NCBI GenBank assembly: GCA_035638775.1
Contig: DASQZJ010000002.1
Span: 1 to 64,000, forward strand
DNA: 64,000 nucleotides
Direction: 5' to 3'
Origin: DASQZJ01 sp035638775
GTDB lineage: Bacteria > Pseudomonadota > Gammaproteobacteria > UBA5335 > SLRW01
Part shown: positions 57,212 to 64,000 of the stretch, one piece after another
How the letters are laid out: each line of letters begins with the position of its first letter
How positions within the stretch are numbered: the first letter of the stretch is position 1
Translations under genes and position numbers: made by a program
Notes under the pieces: model-generated
Seen by the model: the letters and a program-made list of their open reading frames with translations, nothing else
What the model was told of the DNA's origin: nothing
The model's database searches: none

Positions 57212-58255
57212 ATGCTGAAGTTTCACAGCCTGCGAGGCTTCTTCTCCAACGATCTCTCCATCGACCTTGGCACCGCGAACACGCTGATCTATGCCCGGGG
57301 GAAGGGGATTGTTCTGGACGAGCCGTCCGTGGTCGCCATCCGCGAGGACGGCCGCGGCAAGACGGTCGAGGCCGTCGGTCACCAGGCCAAGACCATGCTC
57401 GGCCGCACGCCGGGGAACATCACCGCCATCCGCCCGCTCAAGGACGGGGTGATCGCCGACTTCGTGGCCACCGAGAAGCTGCTGCAGTATTTCATCCGCA
57501 AGGTGCACAACTCGCCGTACTTCCGCCCCAGCCCGCGCGTGCTGGTATGCGTGCCGTACGGCTCCACGCAGGTCGAGCGCCGCGCGATCAAGGAATCCGC
57601 GGCCGGTGCCGGGGCGCGCAAGGTGTACCTGATCGAGGAGCCGATGGCCGCCGCGATCGGCGCCGGCATGCCGGTGAACGAGGCACGGGGCTCGATGGTC
57701 CTGGACGTGGGCGGCGGCACCTCCGAGGTCGCGGTGCTGTCCCTGAACGGGATCGTGTACGCCTCGTCCGTCCGGATCGGGGGCGACAAGTTCGACGAGG
57801 CGCTGATGAACTACGTCCGGCGCAACTACGGCACCCTGATCGGCGAATCCACCGCCGAGCGGATCAAGATGGAGATCGGCTCGGCCTTCCCGGGCAAGGA
57901 AGTGCTGGAGTGCGAGGTCAAGGGGCGTCACCTGTCCGAGGGCGTGCCGCGCAGCTTCACGCTCAACAGCAACGAGGTGCTGGAGGCCCTGCAGGAGCCG
58001 CTGGCCGGGATCGTGCGTTCGGTCAAGACCGCGCTCGAGCAGACGCCGCCGGAGCTGGGCGCGGACGTCGCGGAACGCGGCATCGTGCTCACCGGTGGCG
58101 GCGCGTTGCTGCGCGATCTCGACCGGCTCATCATGGAGGAGACGGGACTGCCGGTGGTGATCGCGGAGGATCCGCTGACCTGCGTCGCCCGCGGGGGCGG
58201 CCGGGTGCTGGAGCTGATCGACGAGTACGGCGGGGACATCTTCGCGCTGGAATGA
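57212..58255 (+). CDS. mreB: Rod-shape-determining actin homolog MreB
   Basis: Filament-forming actin-like ATPase directing side-wall synthesis. The 347-residue protein has LSIDLGTANTLIYARGKG, the phosphate-2 motif MVLDVGGGTSEVAVLS and adenosine motif IVLTGGGALLRDLD. ATG at 57212. First of mreBCD-mrdAB-mltB-rlpA; 147 bp separate it from mreC. Confidence 0.97.
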   Translation: MLKFHSLRGFFSNDLSIDLGTANTLIYARGKGIVLDEPSVVAIREDGRGKTVEAVGHQAKTMLGRTPGNITAIRPLKDGVIADFVATEKLLQYFIRKVHNSPYFRPSPRVLVCVPYGSTQVERRAIKESAAGAGARKVYLIEEPMAAAIGAGMPVNEARGSMVLDVGGGTSEVAVLSLNGIVYASSVRIGGDKFDEALMNYVRRNYGTLIGESTAERIKMEIGSAFPGKEVLECEVKGRHLSEGVPRSFTLNSNEVLEALQEPLAGIVRSVKTALEQTPPELGADVAERGIVLTGGGALLRDLDRLIMEETGLPVVIAEDPLTCVARGGGRVLELIDEYGGDIFALE

Positions 58256-58351
58256 GCGCGGCGGCGACGTCTGCACGCCGGGACAGAAGAAGCCCGCGCC
58301 ACAGCGGGCAGTGACCGCCGGGAGCGCCGCCAGGGGCGTTCCCGGGACCGT

Positions 58352-58357
58352 TATACT
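58352..58357 (+). promoter_or_regulatory. Possible internal -10 upstream of mreC
   Basis: TATACT (five of six) in the mreB-mreC gap, 46 bp before the mreC start. No clear -35. It could give mreCD-mrdAB some independence from mreB. Confidence 0.35.
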
Positions 58358-58402
58358 GGCAGCATTCGGTCACAGGGGACGGCATTCGAGGGTGCACGGA
58401 AC

Positions 58403-59332
58403 GTGCCCGGCGAACAGCCTTTCGGGTCCGGGAATATCAAACCGCTCTTCCAGAAATCCGAGTCACTGACGCTGCGGCTGCTGCTGCTCGGGGCGCTGTC
58501 CATCGCCCTGATCATCCTCGACCACCATCAGCACCAGCTGAATCACCTGCGCAGCGCCCTCAGCGTGGCCGTCTACCCGGTCCAGGTGGCGGTGAACACT
58601 CCCTTCCAGGTGGCGCACTGGGCCGATGCCGAGCTGTCGAGCCGGCAGCGGCTGCTGCGCGCCAACCGCGAGCTGCGAGCCCAGTCGCTGCAACTCCAGT
58701 CGCGGCTGCAGCGGATGCAGTCGCTGGAGGCGGAGAACGCCCACCTGCGCGCGCTGCTGGGCTCGGCCCGGCAGCTGCCCGCCCGGGTGGTGGTGGCGCA
58801 GATCATGCGCGTCGACCTGGACCCGTATCGCCACGAGGTGACGCTCAACCGGGGCACCCGCCAGGGCGTGCACACCGGCGAGGCGCTGATCGACTCGCAC
58901 GGCATCATGGGCCAGGTCATACACGCCGGGCCGCTGACCTCGAAGGCGCTGCTGATCACCGATCCGAGCCACTCCATTCCGGTCGAGGACGTGCGCAACG
59001 GCCTGCGCAGCATCGCGCGCGGTGACGGCGACACCAATACCCTCTCGCTGCCCTACATCCCGAACAACGCGGACATCAAGACCGGTGACCTGCTGGTCTC
59101 GTCCGGGCTCGGCGGGCGCTTCCCGCGCGGCTATCCCGTGGGGCGGGTATCGCGGGTGGTGCGCAACCCGCACAACCGCTTCGCGAAGGTCACGGCGGTC
59201 CCGCTCGCCCACCTTGACCGCAGCCGCGAGGTGCTGGTGATCACCCGGAAACCCGCCGCGCACCCGGTGCCGCCGGGCAGCGGCAAGAAGGCCGGAACGA
59301 CCGGCTCGGGGAACCCCGGAGGCAAATCCTAG
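58403..59332 (+). CDS. mreC: Rod-shape-determining protein MreC
   Basis: Periplasmic scaffold linking MreB to the elongasome. The 309 residues comprise a cytoplasmic start, one membrane helix (LRLLLLGALSIALIIL, about 22-38), a coiled coil (about 70-118) and the two-barrel domain (VVVAQIMRVDLDPYRHEVTLNRG; DLLVSSGLGGRFPRGYPVG). A C-terminal G/P/K-rich tail follows. Start is GTG at 58403. Confidence 0.95.
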   Translation: MPGEQPFGSGNIKPLFQKSESLTLRLLLLGALSIALIILDHHQHQLNHLRSALSVAVYPVQVAVNTPFQVAHWADAELSSRQRLLRANRELRAQSLQLQSRLQRMQSLEAENAHLRALLGSARQLPARVVVAQIMRVDLDPYRHEVTLNRGTRQGVHTGEALIDSHGIMGQVIHAGPLTSKALLITDPSHSIPVEDVRNGLRSIARGDGDTNTLSLPYIPNNADIKTGDLLVSSGLGGRFPRGYPVGRVSRVVRNPHNRFAKVTAVPLAHLDRSREVLVITRKPAAHPVPPGSGKKAGTTGSGNPGGKS

Positions 59333-59814
59333 TGGCCGGTCCGCGCCCCGGCCTCGCGGTGATCTGGGTCACGTTCTTCGTGGCCCTGTGCCTGACGCTG
59401 CTGCCGCTGCCGGGCTGGGCCGAGCCGCTGCGGCCCGAATGGGTGCTGCTGGCGCTGATCTACTGGTCCATGGCGCTGCCGCACCGGGTGGGACTGGGCA
59501 CGGCCTGGATCCTGGGCCTGCTGGTGGACGTGGCCAAGGGCGCGGTGCTCGGCCAGCACGCCCTGTGCATGACCTTCACCGTGTACATCGTCCTGCGAAC
59601 CTACCTGAGGGTCCGGAACTTCCCCGTGTGGCAGCAGAGCGCGGTCATCGCGGTCTTGCTCACGGTCTACGAATCCCTGATATTCATGCTGGACGGTTTT
59701 CTCGGACACGCGCTTCCCGCCTGGCACTGGCCGGCGATCATCACCGGTGCCATGGTCTGGCCGGTCGTGTTCTCCCTGCTGCGAGGGTTGCGGCGCCGCT
59801 ACCAGGTCGCCTGA
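59332..59814 (+). CDS. mreD: Rod-shape-determining protein MreD
   Basis: A 160-residue inner-membrane protein with about five hydrophobic segments and the family stretch RPEWVLLALIYWSMALPHRVG. Start is GTG 59332, sharing one base with the mreC stop (TAGTG), with GGAGG nine bases upstream. Confidence 0.93.
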   Translation: MAGPRPGLAVIWVTFFVALCLTLLPLPGWAEPLRPEWVLLALIYWSMALPHRVGLGTAWILGLLVDVAKGAVLGQHALCMTFTVYIVLRTYLRVRNFPVWQQSAVIAVLLTVYESLIFMLDGFLGHALPAWHWPAIITGAMVWPVVFSLLRGLRRRYQVA

Positions 59815-59823
59815 CACTGCGCG

Positions 59824-61683
59824 ATGCGCATTCGGATCAAGGATCGCAACCAGGAACAGCGACTGTTCGTCAGCCGCACGGTCCTGACGTTCGTCGCCGT
59901 GGCGGCCCTGTTCGGGGCGCTGGTCGGGCGGCTGGTGTGGCTGCAGATCGTCAACCACCGGCATTACACCACCCTGTCCGTGGGCAACCGCGTACGCATC
60001 CAGCCGGTCCCGCCCACCCGCGGGCTGATCTACGATCGCAACGGCAGGCTGCTGGCCGAGAACCTGCCCTCCTTCCGCCTGGACATCGTCCCGGAGGAGG
60101 TGCCGGACGTGGACCGCACCATCGAGCGGCTGTCCGGGATCGTCCACATCGACCGGCAGGACGTCGCGCGTTTCAAGCGCCAGATGCACCACGAGCACCG
60201 CTTCGAGTCGATCCCGATCCGGTATCGCCTCACCTCGCGGGAGCTCGCCCGCTTCGCCGTCGACCGTTCGCGCTTCCCCGGCGTGGAGGTGCACGCCAAC
60301 CTGACACGGTACTATCCGGAGGGGAAGAACCTGGCCCACATCGTGGGCTACGTCGGCGCAATCGACCGCCAGGATCTCAACCGCCTGGACGACAGCAACT
60401 ACGCGGGCACCACCCACGTCGGCAAGACCGGCATCGAGCAGCGCTACGAGCAGCGCCTGCACGGCACCGTGGGGTACCGCAAGGTCGAGGTCACGGCGGA
60501 GGGGCGCGTCGTCCGGGTGCTCGACCGAAAGTCCCCGGTCCCCGGCCAGAACGTCTACCTGACCGTCGACTCGAAGCTGCAGGAAGTGGCCCGGAAGGCG
60601 CTGGGCAAGCAACACGGGGCAGTGGTCGCGATCGACACGAAGACCGGCGGCATCCTGGCCATGGTCAGCACGCCCAGCTTCGATCCCAACCGGTTCGTCG
60701 ACGGCATCGATCCCGGGACCTACGCCCGGCTGACCCACAGCCCGGCCAAGCCGCTGTTCAACCGGGCCATCCGGGGACGCTACCCGCCGGGATCCACGAT
60801 CAAGCCGTTCATGGGTCTGGCGGAGCTGCAGACCGGCACCGTCGTGGGCAGGAACGGAAAGGTCGACTGCAAGGGCGTTTACCACCTGCCGCACACGGAC
60901 AGCGTCTATCACGGCTGGAAGCGCTGGGGGCACGGCTGGACCGACCTGAGGAAGGCCATCACCCAGTCGTGCGACATCTACTTCTACCATCTCGCCGTGG
61001 CGATGGGGATCCAGAAGATGCATGATTTCCTCAGCCGCTTCGGCTTCGGCAAGCGCACCGGGGTGGACCTCGACGGCGAGCGTCCGGGACTGCTGCCCTC
61101 GCCGGCCTGGAAGCGTAAGAAGTACGGCAAGCCGTGGTACACCGGGGAAACCGTGATCACGGGCATCGGACAGGGCTACATGCTGATCACGCCGCTGCAG
61201 CTGGCGACCGCGACCGCGATCATCGCCGATCGTGGCGAGCGCCTGCGGCCGCACCTGGTCAAGGACTTCCAGGACCCGGTCGACGACAAGCTCGACCCCC
61301 CGACCGACGTGAAGGAGCCACCGGTGCGGCTGCGCAACGCCTCGTACTGGCGCCGGATCACCCGTGACATGGAGCGGGTGGTGGGCAGCATCCACGGCAC
61401 CGCGCACAACATCTCCTACGGCCTGAAGTACAAGGTCGCGGGCAAGACCGGCACCGCCCAGGTGTTCAGCAGCGGCGGCGGTGACCAGGAAGGGGAGGAG
61501 AAAAACCTGCCGATGAAGCTCCGGGACCACGCCCTGTTCATCGCCTTCGCGCCGGCGGAGCACCCGCGGATCGCGGTCGCCGTCGTGGTGGAACACGGCG
61601 GCGGCGGCAGCGTCGCCGCGGCACCCGTGGCGCGCAAGGTCATGGACACGTACCTGATCGACGAGACCCATGCTGTTCGATGA
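59824..61683 (+). CDS. mrdA: Penicillin-binding protein 2 (elongation transpeptidase)
   Basis: Cross-links peptidoglycan during elongation with RodA. The 619-residue class B PBP has one N-terminal membrane helix (about 20-40), the dimerisation domain (PTRGLIYDRNGRLLAENLPS), and transpeptidase motifs: catalytic serine in PPGSTIKP (about 322), SCD near 380 (TQSCDIYFYH) and KTGTAQ (about 540). Overlaps rodA by 14 bp. Confidence 0.96.
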   Translation: MRIRIKDRNQEQRLFVSRTVLTFVAVAALFGALVGRLVWLQIVNHRHYTTLSVGNRVRIQPVPPTRGLIYDRNGRLLAENLPSFRLDIVPEEVPDVDRTIERLSGIVHIDRQDVARFKRQMHHEHRFESIPIRYRLTSRELARFAVDRSRFPGVEVHANLTRYYPEGKNLAHIVGYVGAIDRQDLNRLDDSNYAGTTHVGKTGIEQRYEQRLHGTVGYRKVEVTAEGRVVRVLDRKSPVPGQNVYLTVDSKLQEVARKALGKQHGAVVAIDTKTGGILAMVSTPSFDPNRFVDGIDPGTYARLTHSPAKPLFNRAIRGRYPPGSTIKPFMGLAELQTGTVVGRNGKVDCKGVYHLPHTDSVYHGWKRWGHGWTDLRKAITQSCDIYFYHLAVAMGIQKMHDFLSRFGFGKRTGVDLDGERPGLLPSPAWKRKKYGKPWYTGETVITGIGQGYMLITPLQLATATAIIADRGERLRPHLVKDFQDPVDDKLDPPTDVKEPPVRLRNASYWRRITRDMERVVGSIHGTAHNISYGLKYKVAGKTGTAQVFSSGGGDQEGEEKNLPMKLRDHALFIAFAPAEHPRIAVAVVVEHGGGGSVAAAPVARKVMDTYLIDETHAVR

Positions 61684-62800
61684 CGACTACCCCACGTCCC
61701 AGGGCGTGACCGGCGGCTTCGGCCGGCTGCTCGAACGCCTGCACCTGGATCCGCCGCTGCTCGCCGGGCTGCTGCTGCTATGCGGGGTCGGCCTCGCGAT
61801 CCTGTACAGCGCCGGCGGCGAGAGCGAGGGCATCCTGCTGCGCCAGGGGCTGCGGATGGTGCTGGCCTTCGGCGTGATGATCGTCGTCGCCCAGATCCCG
61901 CCGCTCACCATGCGACTGTGGACACCGCTGCTGTATCTGGGCGGTGTGATCCTGCTGATCCTGGTGGCGTGGATGGGCGATGTCGGCCAGGGGGCACAGC
62001 GCTGGCTCGATCTCGGCGTGGTGCGTTTCCAGCCCTCCGAGATCATGAAGCTGGCGGTGCCCATGATGGTGGCCAGCTTCCTGCACTACCGCCCGCTGCC
62101 GCCACGCCTGCGCCACGTGGCCTGGGCGGCGGCGCTGATCCTCGTGCCCGTGGTGCTCATCGCGCGCCAGCCCGACCTGGGCACGGCGGTGCTGGTGGCC
62201 AGTGCCGGACTGTTCACCCTGTTCCTGGCGGGACTGCGCTGGCGTTACATCTGGGGACTGGCGCTGTCGATGGCGGCGCTGGCGCCGGTCATCTGGTTCC
62301 ACCTGCGCGACTACCAGAAGCAGCGGGTGCTGACCTTCTTCAACCCGGAGAAGGATCCGCTGGGCGCCGGCTACCACATCATCCAGTCCAAGATCGCGAT
62401 CGGCTCGGGCGGCCTGTTCGGCAAGGGCTGGCTGAACGGCACCCAGGCGCATCTGCAGTTCCTGCCGGAGCGCTCGACCGACTTCATCTTCGCGGTGCTC
62501 GGCGAGGAGTTCGGGCTGGTGGGCCTGTGCCTGCTGCTGGTGCTGTATCTGTACGTGATCGGGCGCGGCCTGCAGATCGCCATCCGCGCCCAGGACACCT
62601 TCGAGCGGCTGCTGGCCGGCAGCCTGTCCCTGACCCTGTTCGTCTACGTCTTCGTCAATGCCGGCATGGTCACCGGGCTGATGCCCGTCGTCGGCGTGCC
62701 CCTGCCGCTGATCAGCTACGGCGGAACGTCCATGGTGACGCTCATGGCGGGGTTCGGTATTCTCATGTCCGTCCATACTCACCGAAAGCTGGTCGCCTGA
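61670..62800 (+). CDS. mrdB: RodA peptidoglycan glycosyltransferase (SEDS)
   Basis: Polymerises lipid II in the elongasome. The 376-residue protein has about ten membrane segments and SEDS landmarks QRWLDLGVVRFQPSEIMKLA, ARQPDLGTAVLV, QSKIAIGSGGLFGKG and PLISYGGTSM, plus the catalytic-site aspartate region ERSTDFIFAVLGEEFG. ATG at 61670 lies within the end of mrdA. Confidence 0.96.
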   Translation: MLFDDDYPTSQGVTGGFGRLLERLHLDPPLLAGLLLLCGVGLAILYSAGGESEGILLRQGLRMVLAFGVMIVVAQIPPLTMRLWTPLLYLGGVILLILVAWMGDVGQGAQRWLDLGVVRFQPSEIMKLAVPMMVASFLHYRPLPPRLRHVAWAAALILVPVVLIARQPDLGTAVLVASAGLFTLFLAGLRWRYIWGLALSMAALAPVIWFHLRDYQKQRVLTFFNPEKDPLGAGYHIIQSKIAIGSGGLFGKGWLNGTQAHLQFLPERSTDFIFAVLGEEFGLVGLCLLLVLYLYVIGRGLQIAIRAQDTFERLLAGSLSLTLFVYVFVNAGMVTGLMPVVGVPLPLISYGGTSMVTLMAGFGILMSVHTHRKLVA

Positions 62801-63843
62801 TGCACCGCACCCGCCCAGTGCGTCGCCACGCTGCCGCAGCCCGGGTCGCGGCGATCCTCCTGCCGACCGCCCTCGTGCTCGCGGCGTTTGCCAGGCCGGC
62901 CCTGGCGCAGCCGCCGTTCTTCCAGTCCGCGGCCTTCCACAAGTTCGTCGACCGGATGGTGCAGCAGCACGGCTTCCAGACCTCCCGGCTCGAGCACTGG
63001 TTCCGTCACGTCCATTACCGCAAGGACATCCTCAAGTCGATCCGGCAGCCGGCGGAGAAGCTGCCCTGGTACCGCTATCGCCGGATCTTCGTCACCTCTT
63101 CGCGCATCGCCGAGGGGGTGCGGTTCTGGCAGCGCAATCGCGCTCTCCTGCAGCGGGCCCGGAAGGAATACGGGGTCCCGCCGCAGATCATCGTCGCCAT
63201 CCTCGGCGTGGAAACGCGCTACGGGAGCCACAGCGGCAGCTACCCGGTGATCGACACCCTCGCCACGCTGGGTTTCGACTATCCGCCGCGGGGGGCCTAT
63301 TTCCGCCGCGAGCTCGAGCAGTTCCTGCTGATGGCCCGCGCCCAGGATCTCGACCCGGACGATATCCGCGGCTCCTACGCCGGAGCCATGGGGATGCCGC
63401 AGTTCATGCCGAGCAGCTACCGTGAATACGCGGTCGACTTCAACGGCGACGGCCGCAAGGACCTGTGGCACACCCACGCGGACGCCATCGGCAGCATCGC
63501 CAACTATTTCGCCCGGCACGGCTGGCGCAAGGGGCAGCCGATCGTGCTGCGGGCCCGCCCCGGATCGGCCGATGCCGGCAAGCTGAGTGACGGACCGCTC
63601 AAGCCCCACACCACCGTCGCCGCGCTGCGCAAGGCCGGCATCGAGATCGACGCGGATGGCGACGGCAAGGACCCGGCGTTCCTGTTCGCCCTGACCGAAA
63701 AGCAGGGCAAGGGGTACTGGGTGGGGCTGCACAACTTCTACGTGATCACCCGGTACAACCACAGCCCGCTCTACGCCATGGCCGTCTATCAGCTCAGCCG
63801 GGCCATCCGCAAGCAGTACCAGGCGGGGGAAAATGCGGCCTGA
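62800..63843 (+). CDS. mltB: Lytic murein transglycosylase B
   Basis: Cuts glycan strands to form 1,6-anhydro-muropeptides. The 347-residue protein has a Sec-type signal (AAILLPTALVLAAFARPALA), with no lipobox cysteine, so it is a periplasmic form. Catalytic glutamate is in ILGVETRYGSHSGSYPVIDTLATLGF (about 133), followed by GAMGMPQFMPSSYREYAVDFNGDGRKD. ATG overlaps the mrdB stop (TGATG). The 3' end overlaps rlpA by 11 bp. Confidence 0.94.
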   Translation: MHRTRPVRRHAAAARVAAILLPTALVLAAFARPALAQPPFFQSAAFHKFVDRMVQQHGFQTSRLEHWFRHVHYRKDILKSIRQPAEKLPWYRYRRIFVTSSRIAEGVRFWQRNRALLQRARKEYGVPPQIIVAILGVETRYGSHSGSYPVIDTLATLGFDYPPRGAYFRRELEQFLLMARAQDLDPDDIRGSYAGAMGMPQFMPSSYREYAVDFNGDGRKDLWHTHADAIGSIANYFARHGWRKGQPIVLRARPGSADAGKLSDGPLKPHTTVAALRKAGIEIDADGDGKDPAFLFALTEKQGKGYWVGLHNFYVITRYNHSPLYAMAVYQLSRAIRKQYQAGENAA

Positions 63844-64000
63844 GCGGGGGACCGCCACGCTCCGGCTGTCCGCGCTGCTGCTCGTGGCGGCGCTCGCCGG
63901 TTGCGCCGGCCTGCCCCGCCAGGACGGGGCCCCCGCCCCGAGCCGGATTCCGGACAACATCACGCGGATTCCCAACGCGAAGCCGCGCAAGCTGCCGCGC
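63833..64000 (+). CDS. rlpA: RlpA-like septal lipoprotein, N-terminal fragment (cut by window edge)
   Basis: The first 56 codons are present: a lipoprotein signal with LAGC (lipidated Cys about residue 21) and SRIPDNITRIPNAKPRKLPR, similar to the region just before the RlpA double-psi beta-barrel. GGGGGAAA precedes the ATG at 63833. Position after mltB in the mre-mrd operon supports the call; the catalytic domain lies beyond the edge. Confidence 0.8.
   Translation, partial: MRPERGTATLRLSALLLVAALAGCAGLPRQDGAPAPSRIPDNITRIPNAKPRKLPR

Noticed and set aside
1..64000. CRISPR array, insertion sequence, prophage, integrase or rRNA operon.
   Set aside because: No regularly spaced repeats, transposase or integrase motifs, or rRNA-like sequence were seen on either strand.

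Overview
The window is about 64 kb of very GC-rich DNA (roughly 70% by eye) from a gammaproteobacterium. Gene order points to the Chromatiales/Ectothiorhodospiraceae neighbourhood: lolB-ispE-tRNA(Gln)-prs-rplY-pth-ychF, divergent hemA-prfA-prmC, gatCAB divergent from mreBCD-mrdAB-mltB-rlpA, and two small proteins resembling what I recall as DUF6763. Genus cannot be fixed from the sequence alone.

Accessory half (about 0-37 kb). The left part is a complete glycogen system: two short GT35 glucan phosphorylases (202-2832 and 3535-6096), glgC, glgB and glgA, followed by fructose-1,6-bisphosphatase. The start of a P-type ATPase is cut by the left edge. Next come an acyl-CoA carboxylase carboxyltransferase, a TraB-like membrane protein, a DsbA-family protein and a DMT-transporter remnant. 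Then follows a dense block of survival and repair genes: a metallo-hydrolase/DUF211/VIT1-like/Ca-type P-ATPase operon, two DUF6763-like proteins, a kinase-like protein, a second PRPP synthetase, PilZ, class II ribonucleotide reductase-archease-RtcB, CBS-FtsH, Hsp20, DUF99, a lone FabF and a DUF6544-like protein. A lactonase-like/acyl-CoA ligase operon sits inside this block with its own sigma70-type promoter.

The main observation is regulatory. Eight intergenic gaps between 3.4 and 36.5 kb hold a 14-bp palindrome of the Crp/Fnr class (TTGAC-N4-GTCAA or ATCAA). Flanking genes often have a plausible -10 element 21-22 bp from the box edge, the geometry of a class II Fnr promoter (box centred near -41.5). 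I found none in the housekeeping half. Glycogen turnover, class II RNR, RNA repair, Hsp20, FtsH-like protease, CBS protein and P-ATPases thus appear to form one low-oxygen or low-energy regulon. Its content resembles the Mycobacterium DosR dormancy regulon under a different type of regulator. No regulator gene lies in the window.

Housekeeping half (about 37-64 kb). This holds two unknown exported proteins, gpmA, a large low-complexity exported protein, tRNA-Met, ychF-pth-rplY-prs with tRNA-Gln, ispE-lolB-TPR lipoprotein, hemA-prfA-prmC-moeB-JAMM, hslO, gatCAB, and the rod-shape operon mreBCD-mrdAB-mltB-rlpA (rlpA cut by the right edge). Genes here are tightly packed with many stop/start overlaps. 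No CRISPR array, insertion sequence, prophage or rRNA was seen.
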